From Candidatus Saccharibacteria bacterium (GTDB lineage Bacteria; Patescibacteriota; Saccharimonadia; Saccharimonadales; Saccharimonadaceae): a stretch of 64,000 nucleotides of DNA. Of the stretch, positions 44,500 through 53,613 are shown one piece after another. The first letter of the stretch is position 1. The number at the start of each line of letters is the position of its first letter. The notes beneath the pieces were generated by a model that was not told the origin of the DNA, did no database searches, and saw nothing but the letters and a program-made list of their open reading frames with translations. The stretch is from NCBI GenBank assembly GCA_016789455.1, contig JAEUQU010000002.1, forward strand, positions 744,001-808,000, given 5' to 3'. A program made the position numbers and the translations under genes.

Positions 44500-46335
44500 C
44501 TACTTCTGGCGTTTGCGCATGTTCGGGTCAAGCTCGCGCTTGCGGAGACGGAGGTTCTTAGGAGTGACCTCAAGCAGTTCGTCATTTTCGAGGAAGTCGA
44601 GGCACTGTTCCAGGCTGAAGATGGTCGGCGGCGTCAGCTGGATGACCCCGTCGCTGCTGGAGCTGCGCATGTTGGTCAGGTGCTTTGCCTTGCAGACATT
44701 GATTTCCATATCTTCGCCGCGGCGGTTCAGCCCGACGATCTGGCCGGCATACACCTTGGCGCCCGGCCCGACAAAACAGGTACCGCGGGCTTCGGCATTC
44801 TCCAGCGAGTAGGCCGTGGTCACGCCGTTCTCATAGGCAATCAGCACGCCGTTGCGCAGCTGCTGCAGGGCTGCGCCCAGCGGCTGGTAGCCGGTGACCA
44901 GGCTGTTCATGATGATGGTGCCCTTGGTATTGGTGATAAGCACGCTGCGCATGCCCAAGAGCGCGCGGGTCGGCATTTCATACACCAGCTTGGTGACGCC
45001 CTTGCCGGCAGCGTTGAACTGCTCCTTGAGGATGGCGCGGCGGGTGCCCAGTTCCATCTGGACGCTGCCGACGTGCTCGGCCGGCACTTCGATGATGACT
45101 TCTTCGACCGGCTCCATGACTTGGCCGTCTTTTTCGATGGTGACGACCTGCGGGCGGCCGACTTCGAATTCATAGCCTTCGCGGCGCATGGTCTCAATCA
45201 GCACGCTCAGGTGCAGCTCGCCGCGGCCGGAGACAAGGAAACCGATCTCGCTCTGCTCGACGCGCAGCCCGACATTCGTCTCCAGCTCTTTCTCCAGGCG
45301 GTCGCCGATCTGGCGGCCAGTGGTAAAGTCACCCTCTTGCCCCTTGAACGGCGAGGTGTTCGGCCCAAGATAAATCTGCAGCGTCGGGGCCTCTACCTCA
45401 AGGACGGGCAAGGCTTCCGGCTGGTTGACATCAGCGATGGTCTCACCGATACCTGCCCCGGCAATGCCGGTCAGCTGGACGATATCGCCGGCGATGCCGC
45501 CCGGAACCTCGAACTTGCTGACGCCGTGGCTCATGTAGACGGCCTCGACTTTGGCGCGCACCTGGCTGCCATCCTTCTTACAGAGCATGACGGGGTCGCC
45601 AGCGCGGATCTGCCCGCGGGTGATGCGTCCCACAGCGTACTTGCCCTTGAAGCTATCCCAGGACAAGGCGGTCACCAGCATCTGGAAGGGTTTGTCGAGT
45701 TCGACCTGTGGGGCCGGGACCTTGTTGATAATAGCGTCAAAGATGGGTGCCAGGTCTGCATCAGACTCAGGATTTTCCGGTACCTCGGTCCAAGCTTTGC
45801 CGGCGCGGCCGATGGCGTAATACACCGGGTAGTGCAGCTGGTCCTCGTGTACGGCCAACTCCAGGAACAGGTCGGCCAGCTCATCCTCGACTTCCTGGAT
45901 ACGGCTGCCCGGTTTGTCAATCTTGTTGATGACGACGATAGGTTTGAGTTCGGCGGCCAGCGCCTTGCCCAGCACGAACTTGGTCTGCGGCATCGGGCCT
46001 TCCTGGGCGTCGACGATCAACAGGCAGCCATCGGCCATGTTCAGCGTGCGCTCGACCTCACCGGAGAAATCGGCGTGGCCCGGGGTGTCGATGATGTTGA
46101 TGCGGTACTCACCATGCTGTACTGCAGTCACTTTTGCAGTAATGGTGATGCCGCGCTCGCGCTCCTGGTCGCCAGAGTCCATGATGAGATCCTGGCTCAT
46201 CTCGGCCTGGTTGTCGCGGAAGGTGTGCGACTGCTTCAGCAGCCCGTCCACCAGCGTCGTCTTGCCATGGTCGACGTGGGCGATAATGGCGATATTGCGG
46301 ATCTGCTGCGGATCCTGGGTGTTGTTAGTGCTCAT
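44500..46335 (-). CDS. typA: ribosome-associated GTPase TypA/BipA
   Basis: A 611-aa translational GTPase of the normal length. G1 is AHVDHGKTTL, switch II/G3 DTPGHADFSGEVER and G4 VINKIDKPG. EF-G-like domains III and V and the BipA-specific C-terminal domain (ISSPRRF-like region VGLNRRGEDMEINVCKAKH) follow. It binds the ribosomal A site and assists assembly and stress adaptation. The ATG at 46335 has AAGGAAC 3 nt upstream; a longer frame starting at 46365 is less likely. Confidence 0.95.
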   Translation of the reverse strand: MSTNNTQDPQQIRNIAIIAHVDHGKTTLVDGLLKQSHTFRDNQAEMSQDLIMDSGDQERERGITITAKVTAVQHGEYRINIIDTPGHADFSGEVERTLNMADGCLLIVDAQEGPMPQTKFVLGKALAAELKPIVVINKIDKPGSRIQEVEDELADLFLELAVHEDQLHYPVYYAIGRAGKAWTEVPENPESDADLAPIFDAIINKVPAPQVELDKPFQMLVTALSWDSFKGKYAVGRITRGQIRAGDPVMLCKKDGSQVRAKVEAVYMSHGVSKFEVPGGIAGDIVQLTGIAGAGIGETIADVNQPEALPVLEVEAPTLQIYLGPNTSPFKGQEGDFTTGRQIGDRLEKELETNVGLRVEQSEIGFLVSGRGELHLSVLIETMRREGYEFEVGRPQVVTIEKDGQVMEPVEEVIIEVPAEHVGSVQMELGTRRAILKEQFNAAGKGVTKLVYEMPTRALLGMRSVLITNTKGTIIMNSLVTGYQPLGAALQQLRNGVLIAYENGVTTAYSLENAEARGTCFVGPGAKVYAGQIVGLNRRGEDMEINVCKAKHLTNMRSSSSDGVIQLTPPTIFSLEQCLDFLENDELLEVTPKNLRLRKRELDPNMRKRQK

Positions 46336-46560
46336 GATGTTCCTTGATGACTTCCCCACCGACATGCGGCCCGCGCCACCGATATGGCGTGCAGGCGTGC
46401 CCGAGGCTGTTGCTATTGGGGTTGATTATACTGCATCTGACGCTTGAATGACAGCGTTTTATTGATTAAAACTCAATATTGTGATGTAGTTGTAAGCTGG
46501 CTACCGGGAAACCGTTCGCCGACACAGTATCCGGATCCCACCGATGAGACAGAGGTTCCT

Positions 46561-46806
46561 GTGCCCCTCGCACTGCGCATCCTGCTCATGCTCGTCCTGG
46601 CCGCCGTCGCGGTCGTGGGCGGCATCAACCTGCTGTTCGCCGTCTTGAGCGTCGACCACTCCCTCAAGGGTGCCGGCTCGTTCCTGACGCTGATCCGCAC
46701 CAGTGAAGAGAATCTGGGCGACTTCGCCCTCGGCTCGTTCGCCATGGTGGTGGTCAGCCTGACCGGCTTCGGCGTGATGTTGCTGCCGGTCTGGGAGAGG
46801 CGGTAG
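46561..46806 (+). CDS. tiny two-helix membrane protein (pair, first)
   Basis: An 81-aa protein with two transmembrane helices (about residues 6-28 and 54-75) joined by a short DHSLKG...LIRT loop. The GTG start has an AGAGG site. The loop motif D[HS][ST][LF]KG and the spacing of helices match the product of the gene at 46990, so the two are paralogues. No known family; possibly a membrane-regulating microprotein. Confidence 0.55.
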   Translation: MPLALRILLMLVLAAVAVVGGINLLFAVLSVDHSLKGAGSFLTLIRTSEENLGDFALGSFAMVVVSLTGFGVMLLPVWERR

Positions 46807-46812
46807 CCAATG

Positions 46813-46845
46813 CTGGTGGCGCCGGGCAAGTACCGGCGCCACCAG
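46813..46845 (+). terminator. 13-bp perfect hairpin after the first tiny membrane protein
   Basis: CTGGTGGCGCCGG pairs with CCGGCGCCACCAG around a 7-nt loop; followed by GGCAAATTCTTT. Confidence 0.65.
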
Positions 46846-46883
46846 GGCAAATTCTTTGTACTGCACCTTCTTTCAATGTGTTA

Positions 46884-46912
46884 TTGCTTTTTTAACAATT
46901 TTGTGATATAAT
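46884..46912 (+). promoter_or_regulatory. promoter of the second tiny membrane protein
   Basis: TTGCTT (46884-46889), 17-bp spacer, TATAAT (46907-46912), with a second TATAAT directly behind (46913-46918). The leader starts with the hairpin AAGAGCA-CTCACC-TGCTCTT. Confidence 0.8.
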
Positions 46913-46989
46913 TATAATATAAGAGCACTCACCTGCTCTTTGTTGCCGTGTCGCCTGACGCGGCCACAATTCGAGACAGAGGAGTCGCC

Positions 46990-47238
46990 GTGATCCCCGC
47001 CTTCGTATCGATGGCCATCGCCGAGCTGGTCCTGGCCTGCGGCTTCATCGGCTTCAGCCTGCAGCTGTTCATCATCCACAAGGACTCCACGTTCAAGGGA
47101 GACTACTTGTCGATGATCGGCACCGTACTGGACGGCGGCAACGTCATGATATTTCTCGGCGCCGCCGGGTCGCTGGCCAGCATGTTCGTTGTTGCGGTGC
47201 TGGGGCTCGTGCTCATCGCGACCCAGGCATACAAATGA
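46990..47238 (+). CDS. tiny two-helix membrane protein (pair, second)
   Basis: An 82-aa protein with two transmembrane helices (about residues 6-27 and 51-76) and the connecting loop HKDSTFKGDYLSMIGT. The GTG start has GAGGAG 5 nt upstream. It is a paralogue of the gene at 46561 and has its own strong promoter and 3' hairpin. Function unknown. Confidence 0.6.
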   Translation: MIPAFVSMAIAELVLACGFIGFSLQLFIIHKDSTFKGDYLSMIGTVLDGGNVMIFLGAAGSLASMFVVAVLGLVLIATQAYK

Positions 47239-47244
47239 ATACAG

Positions 47245-47266
47245 GGGGCGTCAACGACGACGCCCC
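47245..47266 (+). terminator. 3' hairpin of the second tiny membrane protein
   Basis: GGGGCGTC-AACGAC-GACGCCCC, an 8-bp GC stem just after the stop codon; no T tract. Confidence 0.5.
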
Positions 47267-47401
47267 GGGAGATGCACCTCTGTCTCCCACCCCCAGAGCC
47301 GCTCACCGTATATCCAGCATGGTGAGCGATTGTGGCGGTGGCATGCCCTGATGCAACCCGTAGTCGCAACCGCGGCAATATTCTCCAATGGTCCGCAAGA
47401 C

Positions 47402-47430
47402 TTTACCCGGCAATCCAAAACGGTTATGAT
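47402..47430 (+). promoter_or_regulatory. promoter of minor-pilin unit A
   Basis: TTTACC (47402-47407), 17-bp spacer, TATGAT (47425-47430). The 3' half of the spacer and the -10 box (AAAACGGTTATGATT) are identical to the promoter at 53142-53170. Confidence 0.8.
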
Positions 47431-47453
47431 TGAGGGGACACTTGAGGGCAAAC

Positions 47454-47873
47454 ATGGAACAATCCAAACAAGACGGTTTTTCGTTGGTGGAGGCGATTAT
47501 CACGATGGTGCTAGGCAGTATCGTCATCTTCGCTTTTTATGACCTATACACCCAGACGGTCCGCATTTCGCAGGACACCTTGGAGCGGGCCTACGCTCTG
47601 AACATGGCCGCCCGTTACCTCGATGAAGGGCGCTACACCGCCAGTCTGCGCTACTACGACACGGACACGGAGACGGCCTCCAACCAGGCAGAGCTGGCCC
47701 AGATGCAGTACATGCCCGAAGCCCGCGGCAAGTTCCGCGAGCAATCCTGGACCACCAACTACACGCCCACGCTGCAACTGCGCACTACCACCATCACATA
47801 CGGGCCGCCGAACGCCCGTAAGACGGTGACGCTCAAAGCATTCATCCGGTATGACGGGGGGATGTACTTCTGA
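47454..47873 (+). CDS. minor prepilin, unit A first gene
   Basis: A 139-aa prepilin-like protein: MEQSKQDG|FSLVEAIITMV with glutamate at +5 and a typical hydrophobic helix, then a short globular part (residues 35-139). The ATG has TTGAGGG 5 nt upstream. Its homologue is the 53197 gene. It overlaps the next gene by one base. The three genes of unit A resemble a PulI/PulJ/PulK-type tip set; that comparison is by layout only. Confidence 0.82.
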   Translation: MEQSKQDGFSLVEAIITMVLGSIVIFAFYDLYTQTVRISQDTLERAYALNMAARYLDEGRYTASLRYYDTDTETASNQAELAQMQYMPEARGKFREQSWTTNYTPTLQLRTTTITYGPPNARKTVTLKAFIRYDGGMYF

Positions 47874-48712
47874 TGCGACGGCAGCAAGGCCAGCAGCGGC
47901 GGGATGGCGGCTTCACGCTGTCGGAGCTGATGATTGTCATTCCTATCAGCGCCATCGTCATGGGAACGTTGTACATGTTCATGGTGACCTTGTACATGAA
48001 TAACCTCAAGCATATCGGGCGGCTGGACGTCGTCAGTCAGGTCAATGCTTCGCTGAACATCATGCGGGAAGATATTGCGTTAAGCATGGGGCCGTCAGCC
48101 AACCTTGGCGGCGATGTCACCGATTCGTACGGGCCTCCCGGGGGTGGTAGCTGGGCCGGGAGCAGCAGCACTCCCTTCTCAACCCTGATCGTCAAGATGC
48201 CGACCACGACGGCACCGACCGTCAACCCCAACCGCGAGCTGGTGCGTATCAACCAGAACGGCTGCACGGCGGCAGCCATGGCATCCAACCCAGTATATTC
48301 GTACCGGGCGGTCTACTATGTGCACGAAAATAACCTTTACCGCCGCAATGTCATGGACTCGACACCGCCGTCACTCTGCCAGACGCCCATCCAGACCATG
48401 ACCTGCCCTACCTACGTAACGGCACCGGCAAACTGCGTCAAGGATACGCTGCTCGCCACCCACGTCACGAAGTTTGAAGCCCGCTACCAGGTAGGTACCG
48501 TCGGCAATGCCCCGAGTGAGAGCTGCCCGGCAGGCTCCACCTTCAATCAGAACACTGCGGAAGATGTGCTATACCTCTGTGATTCCGACACGATTGCCGG
48601 CGCGTCCGTAGTGACGGTCGTACTTGAGCAGGCGCGGCGGATCGATGGCAAAGACTTCGCATATGCACACCGTTTCACCGTTGGCAACTTTACTGGAGAT
48701 GAGGACGAATAG
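47873..48712 (+). CDS. minor prepilin (PulJ-like), unit A second gene
   Basis: A 279-aa prepilin-like protein. The leader MRRQQGQQRRDGG precedes FTLSELMIVI with glutamate at +5. The exported part contains several cysteine pairs (MTCPTYVTAPANC, ESCPAG, YLCDSD). It is translationally coupled to the genes on both sides. The paralogue at 53609 keeps the same cysteines. Longer than most pilins, as is usual for PulJ/PilW-type minor pilins. Confidence 0.82.
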   Translation: MRRQQGQQRRDGGFTLSELMIVIPISAIVMGTLYMFMVTLYMNNLKHIGRLDVVSQVNASLNIMREDIALSMGPSANLGGDVTDSYGPPGGGSWAGSSSTPFSTLIVKMPTTTAPTVNPNRELVRINQNGCTAAAMASNPVYSYRAVYYVHENNLYRRNVMDSTPPSLCQTPIQTMTCPTYVTAPANCVKDTLLATHVTKFEARYQVGTVGNAPSESCPAGSTFNQNTAEDVLYLCDSDTIAGASVVTVVLEQARRIDGKDFAYAHRFTVGNFTGDEDE

Positions 48713-50905
48713 ATGCGGACACTTACTGGAGGCGACGACGAGCGTGGATACCTTTTGGCATCAGTATTGATGCTGACCACGGCCATGACCATCCTCAGCT
48801 TCGCCGTGTTTGATGCGGCCAGCAACTCTCGCAACTCGCTGGAGCGGGAGCTGTATAAGCGGATGGCCAATGACGCGGCACAGTCAGGCATTGAATTCGC
48901 CTACGACCAGGTAGCTTCAACGCCAGGCTACACCGGCACCAACGCTCCGACCGACTGTAACAACTCCAACAACACACTCGCGCCCTACCTGATCAATGCA
49001 GGAGGCGTCTGCTCGACCTTCAAGGTCGAAGAGACGGCCGATGGCAAGTTTGTCAGCACCGGCTACGTATACCGGGCCGGCAGCGGTGCTAATCTTGGGC
49101 TTGTCCAGCAGCAGTATGTGGCCCACATTGATGCAGCACTGGCGGCAGCACCTGGTGGTGGCGGTGGCGGCGGCCCACTGACGCGGACTGAAGTCCTGTA
49201 CGCCGACACCGGTGGCAATAGCGAGTTCGGTTCAGGCGCGTACACCCCAAGCAGTACCTTCACGCCGACCGGGGGCAGTCTATTGATAGCCAACGTCTTA
49301 GTCGACGAGGGCTGCTACAGTAACTACACCTTCACTTCAGGTGCTACCGAGGTCACCTTCAGCGGCGGCGGCCTGACCTGGACGGCGCTGACAGGCCGGG
49401 CACGCACCTCTGATGATGCACCCTGCGATACTGCCGTCCGCACGTTCTATGCCATCGTGCCCAGCACGCCCCCGAGCAATATGACCGTCACGGCCGATAC
49501 GACCGGAGGCCGCATATGGGCCTATACCATCTACATCAACCAGTACACGAATTACAATACGACGACACCGATCACCGGTGCTGCCTCTAGTGGCCGTTCA
49601 GCCGCCTCTGGTGCCACTTGGGCACTGTCCTTGCCTGACACGCCAGCCCAATGTGACGTGGTGATGGGCGTGGCGGGCATACAGGCTCAGGACATAGGCG
49701 ATTCCAACAGCAGCGGGTTTGGCATGCGCGCCGGCTGGACGCAGTATAAGGCGACGACGGCGACGCCGGCCTATAGTGTCACCAGCCAGTTGATCGGGCG
49801 GACCGGCACGACGGCAGCGACCGTTGAATGGCGCTATGCCAACCCGCTCTGGGATGAGCCGCAGGATACGGTCTATAGCGGCTACATCATCAAGCATGAT
49901 GGCTCGACGACCAACTGCGGTGGTGGTAGCAGCGGCCCCGTGAGCGGTGACAACGGTGCCTGGCTCTCTACCAATGCCCCGCTGGCACGTGAAGGTATCT
50001 CCGGGCTGGTCCATAACGGCTATATGTATATGATCGGTGGCTGTAACAGCAGTATGAACAACACCAATACCGTCTACTACGCTCCCATCAACGCCAATGG
50101 CACGGTTGGGACTTGGACGGCAACCACTGTGCTGCCCTTCTCTACCTGCCATCAGGCTGCCACCATTTACAACGGCCGGCTATATGTCCAAGGTGGCGAA
50201 ATCGGCTATGCAAACACGGCCTATGCCACCCTCAATGCCAACGGTACGGTCGGCAGCTGGTCCACCAGTTCTTCCAGCACCCAGTCCTGGCTGGCAGGGC
50301 ACGCCATGGTGGCTCACAACGGCTGGATGTATTACCTCGCCGGCACCTGGGATAATGCAGCCTACGACAATTACAACGTCTACCGCCGCCCTATCGACCC
50401 CTCGACCGGAGCGCTTGGGGGTGTGACCGCACAGATAGACTGGTTCGTTCCCCAGGTAACCGCCGAAGGCCAGGACGGAGGCATGTACTGCGCCACTGCG
50501 TTCGTTACTGGCAATAAGATTGTCATTCAGAGCCCTTGGCGCATCCGGGTAGCGACCATCAATGGTGACGGATCGCTCGGTACGCCATCGTATGAAAGTC
50601 TGCCACCGGTAACGGGCGGCAGGTCCGAGTGCGCCGGTTTCCTGATGGCCACCAACAACAAGGTCTACTACTGGGGCGGCGCTCACAATTCAAGCGTATC
50701 CGACACTGGCTACCGCGCCGACATTGATCCCGTCACCGGCGACATCGGTGCCTGGACCGCACTGAATACGGAGCCGATGATCGGCCCGCGCACGGCTGGT
50801 GCGTTGCTGTTCAACAATGGGTACCTGTATTACATGAATGGCTCATCGACAGCAGTCCATTCCAACGCCTTGAGTAACCTGTGGTACAGCCCACTACAAC
50901 CGTAA
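48713..50905 (+). CDS. large pilus-tip protein: PilX-like N terminus, beta domain and Kelch-type propeller (copy 1)
   Basis: A 730-aa protein. Residues 1-60 (GYLLASVLMLTTAMTILSF, then RELYKRMANDAAQSGIEFAY) resemble PilX/PulK-type minor pilins that cap the pilus. A glycine linker (about 147-155) leads to a beta-sandwich-like domain (about 155-395). Six repeats of the HNGYMYMIGG / YNGRLYVQGG / HNGWMYYLAG kind (about 415-725) follow, as expected for a six-bladed Kelch-type propeller. Such propellers commonly bind ligands, so a host-adhesion role is plausible but unproven. It starts directly after the PulJ-like gene. Confidence 0.75.
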   Translation: MRTLTGGDDERGYLLASVLMLTTAMTILSFAVFDAASNSRNSLERELYKRMANDAAQSGIEFAYDQVASTPGYTGTNAPTDCNNSNNTLAPYLINAGGVCSTFKVEETADGKFVSTGYVYRAGSGANLGLVQQQYVAHIDAALAAAPGGGGGGGPLTRTEVLYADTGGNSEFGSGAYTPSSTFTPTGGSLLIANVLVDEGCYSNYTFTSGATEVTFSGGGLTWTALTGRARTSDDAPCDTAVRTFYAIVPSTPPSNMTVTADTTGGRIWAYTIYINQYTNYNTTTPITGAASSGRSAASGATWALSLPDTPAQCDVVMGVAGIQAQDIGDSNSSGFGMRAGWTQYKATTATPAYSVTSQLIGRTGTTAATVEWRYANPLWDEPQDTVYSGYIIKHDGSTTNCGGGSSGPVSGDNGAWLSTNAPLAREGISGLVHNGYMYMIGGCNSSMNNTNTVYYAPINANGTVGTWTATTVLPFSTCHQAATIYNGRLYVQGGEIGYANTAYATLNANGTVGSWSTSSSSTQSWLAGHAMVAHNGWMYYLAGTWDNAAYDNYNVYRRPIDPSTGALGGVTAQIDWFVPQVTAEGQDGGMYCATAFVTGNKIVIQSPWRIRVATINGDGSLGTPSYESLPPVTGGRSECAGFLMATNNKVYYWGGAHNSSVSDTGYRADIDPVTGDIGAWTALNTEPMIGPRTAGALLFNNGYLYYMNGSSTAVHSNALSNLWYSPLQP

Positions 50906-50918
50906 ACAACAGACACGA

Positions 50919-53108
50919 ATGAAATCCTTATCTCGCACCACCACCCCTACTACCGGCGGCTACCTGCTCGCCTCCGCCCTGATGCTGACGACCGCCCTGA
51001 CCATTCTCAGTTTTGCCGTCTTTGATGCCGCCAACACTTCGAGGCGGTCCGTGGAGACGCAGCTATACAAGCGGATGGCCAGCGACGCCGCTCAATCCGG
51101 CATTGAGTTTGCCTACGACCGGGTGGCTTCCACGCCTGGTTATACCGGTACCACCGCCCCCACCACCTGCAGCAACAGTAATGTCTCGCTTTCGCCCTAC
51201 CTCATCAATGCGTCGGGTATCTGCTCGACATTCACCGTACAGGAGACATCCGATGGTAAGTTCGTCAGCACCGGCTATGTCCTGCGCGTCACCGGCGCTA
51301 CGGCCATCCCTGTCGTCCAGCAGCAGTATGTCGCTTTCATCGATGCCGCCCTGGCGGGCGGTGGCGGTGGTGGCGGTGGCGGTGGTGGCGGCGGTCCGCT
51401 GACCCGCACCGAGGTCCTCTACGCTGATTCCGGCGGCTCCACCGAGTGGGGCACGGGACCCTGGACCACCGGCGGCACCTTCACGCCGGCCGGCAGCAGC
51501 CTGTTGGTTGCCAATGTCATCGTCGATGATAACTGCTCCGCCTACACCCTGACCTCAGGCGCCACTGAGGTGACGATCGCCGGCGGCGGCCTCACTTGGA
51601 CGGCCATCACCGGCCGCTCCCGCAACTCAGACGATGCCCCGTGCGACACCGCTACCCGTTCGTTCTACGCCATCGTGCCCAGCACGGCGCCGGCCAACAT
51701 GAATATCACCGTCGATGCGGGCAGCAGCCGCGTCTGGGCGTATACCGTCTACGTCAACCAGTTCATCAATTACGACCCGACGACGCCGGTGTTCGGCGCT
51801 GCCTCCAGTGGCCGGTCGTCAGCACCTGGCGCTACCTGGGCGCTTGCCCTGCCGCAGGCGCCGGCAGCGGGAGACTATGTCATGGGTGTAAGCGCCATGC
51901 AGTCCCAGGATGTCATCGATTCCGGCAGCAGCGGCTTTGATGTCCGTACAGGCTGGACGCAACTGCGGGCCACCACCAGCACGCCGGCCTGGGGTGTGAC
52001 AAGCCAGCTGATCGGCCGCACTGGATCGACGGCGGCGACCGTCGAATGGCGTTTTGCCAATCCGCTTTGGGACGACCCGCAGGATACGGTCTATAGTGGC
52101 TATATCGTCAAACATGACGGCTCGGTTGCCAGCGGTCCGCAATCCGGCGACAACAACCCCTGGCTGTCCACTAATGCCCCACCCGCGCGTGAAGGCCACG
52201 CCGCCCTCATTCACAATGGCTACATGTATATGATCAGCGGCTGTGATGACGATGATATGACGCGCAGCAACGTCTACTACGCTCCCATCAACGCCAACGG
52301 TACCATGGGTACCTGGAACGCTACCACCTCTATTCCTTTCAACTCCTGTCACCCTGGCGCCGCCATTTACAACGGCCGTATCTATGTCCAGGGCGGCGTC
52401 ACTACTTCTGATAAGACGGCCTATGCCACTATCAATGCCAATGGCACACTTGGTTCCTGGACTTCTCAGACGACGATTCATGAAACCGAGCTTGAGGGCC
52501 ACACCATGATTGCCCACAATGGCTGGTTGTACTACATGGCCGGCAGTTGGCAGTATGACGACTTTGATAATGACAGTGTCTTCCGCCGCTCCATCAACTC
52601 ATCGACGGGCGCGCTAGGCAGTGTCGTCGAGCAGGTGGGTTGGTTCGTCCCGCAGTCGGTAGCCGAAGGTGATGAGATGGGGCTATACTGTGCATCTTCC
52701 TTCATTACCAACAACAAGATGGTCGTCCTGACGCCGTACTCTATCCGGGTCGCCACCATCAACGCCGACGGCTCGCTGGGTACGCCATCCTACGAGAGCA
52801 TTCCGCCGGTCAGCGGCGGCGAGGCCACCTGTGCCAGCATCACCATGGCGAGTAACAACAAGGTGTATTTCTGGGGTGGCACCAACGGCTCTACCGTCTT
52901 TGACGGTGGCTACCGCGCCGACATCAACCCGACCACCGGCGACATTGGCGCCTGGACCAGCCTGAGCACCAACAAGCTGCCGGCACGGCGTATGGCCGGT
53001 GCCCTGCTCAACCACAACGGGTACCTGTACTTTATGAACGGCTCAATGGTAGCCGACCACTCCTACGACGCCCACAGTTCGATGTGGTACAGCCTGATTC
53101 AGCCGTAA
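50919..53108 (+). CDS. large pilus-tip protein, Kelch-type propeller (copy 2)
   Basis: A 729-aa close paralogue of the preceding protein in tandem (13-nt gap), with the same three parts. The glycine linker is longer, with 13 consecutive glycines encoded by GGY-type codons, versus seven in copy 1. The six propeller repeats are conserved (HNGYMYMISG, YNGRIYVQGG, HNGWLYYMAG, SNNKVYFWGG, HNGYLYFMNG). It has no own pilin partners in front, so it probably shares those of unit A. Confidence 0.75.
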   Translation: MKSLSRTTTPTTGGYLLASALMLTTALTILSFAVFDAANTSRRSVETQLYKRMASDAAQSGIEFAYDRVASTPGYTGTTAPTTCSNSNVSLSPYLINASGICSTFTVQETSDGKFVSTGYVLRVTGATAIPVVQQQYVAFIDAALAGGGGGGGGGGGGGPLTRTEVLYADSGGSTEWGTGPWTTGGTFTPAGSSLLVANVIVDDNCSAYTLTSGATEVTIAGGGLTWTAITGRSRNSDDAPCDTATRSFYAIVPSTAPANMNITVDAGSSRVWAYTVYVNQFINYDPTTPVFGAASSGRSSAPGATWALALPQAPAAGDYVMGVSAMQSQDVIDSGSSGFDVRTGWTQLRATTSTPAWGVTSQLIGRTGSTAATVEWRFANPLWDDPQDTVYSGYIVKHDGSVASGPQSGDNNPWLSTNAPPAREGHAALIHNGYMYMISGCDDDDMTRSNVYYAPINANGTMGTWNATTSIPFNSCHPGAAIYNGRIYVQGGVTTSDKTAYATINANGTLGSWTSQTTIHETELEGHTMIAHNGWLYYMAGSWQYDDFDNDSVFRRSINSSTGALGSVVEQVGWFVPQSVAEGDEMGLYCASSFITNNKMVVLTPYSIRVATINADGSLGTPSYESIPPVSGGEATCASITMASNNKVYFWGGTNGSTVFDGGYRADINPTTGDIGAWTSLSTNKLPARRMAGALLNHNGYLYFMNGSMVADHSYDAHSSMWYSLIQP

Positions 53109-53141
53109 CGTCCGCAGGCACCCGTCAGACTGTTGTACTTC

Positions 53142-53170
53142 TTTACTGCCGCCCCTAAAACGGTTATGAT
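53142..53170 (+). promoter_or_regulatory. promoter of minor-pilin unit B
   Basis: TTTACT (53142-53147), 17-bp spacer, TATGAT (53165-53170), sharing AAAACGGTTATGATT with the unit A promoter. Confidence 0.8.
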
Positions 53171-53196
53171 TAATGTAACGTTTGAAGCGGCACATT

Positions 53197-53613
53197 ATGG
53201 GACATACGCAAGCTGGTTTTTCATTAGTCGAGGCAATGATCACGCTGATTCTCGGCACGATTATGATTTTTGCCTTTTATGATTTATACAACCAGACGGT
53301 CCGCATCTCCCAGACGACGCTGGAGCGTGCCTACGCCATCAACATGGCGGCACGCTACCTTGACCAGGCACGCTTCACTGATGCGCAACGCTATGTCATC
53401 ATCGATTCCGACCTCAACGTCGCCGAGGGCGACCCCACCCCGTACTACACTCAGCCGGAAGCCCGCGGCACCTACCGCCGCCTCAGCTGGGTGACCACCC
53501 AGGCACCTGGGCTACAGAAAGCGAATGTCAGCATTTCGTATGGGCCGCCGAATGACCGCCAGACCGTGACGATGAGCGCCTTCGTGCGCTACTCGGGAGG
53601 GCTCTACTATTAA
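53197..53613 (+). CDS. minor prepilin, unit B first gene
   Basis: A 138-aa prepilin (MGHTQAG|FSLVEAMITLI) homologous to the 47454 product along its whole length (FAFYDLYNQTVRIS, LERAYAINMAARYLD). The ATG at 53197 is preferred over an upstream alternative in the leader. It overlaps the next gene by 5 nt if that gene starts at ATT. Confidence 0.82.
   Translation: MGHTQAGFSLVEAMITLILGTIMIFAFYDLYNQTVRISQTTLERAYAINMAARYLDQARFTDAQRYVIIDSDLNVAEGDPTPYYTQPEARGTYRRLSWVTTQAPGLQKANVSISYGPPNDRQTVTMSAFVRYSGGLYY

Noticed and set aside
44074-46347. A 757-codon open frame on the plus strand opposite typA
   Set aside because: It is antisense to a clear TypA gene. GC-rich codon bias opens the opposite frame, and the translation shows no domain.
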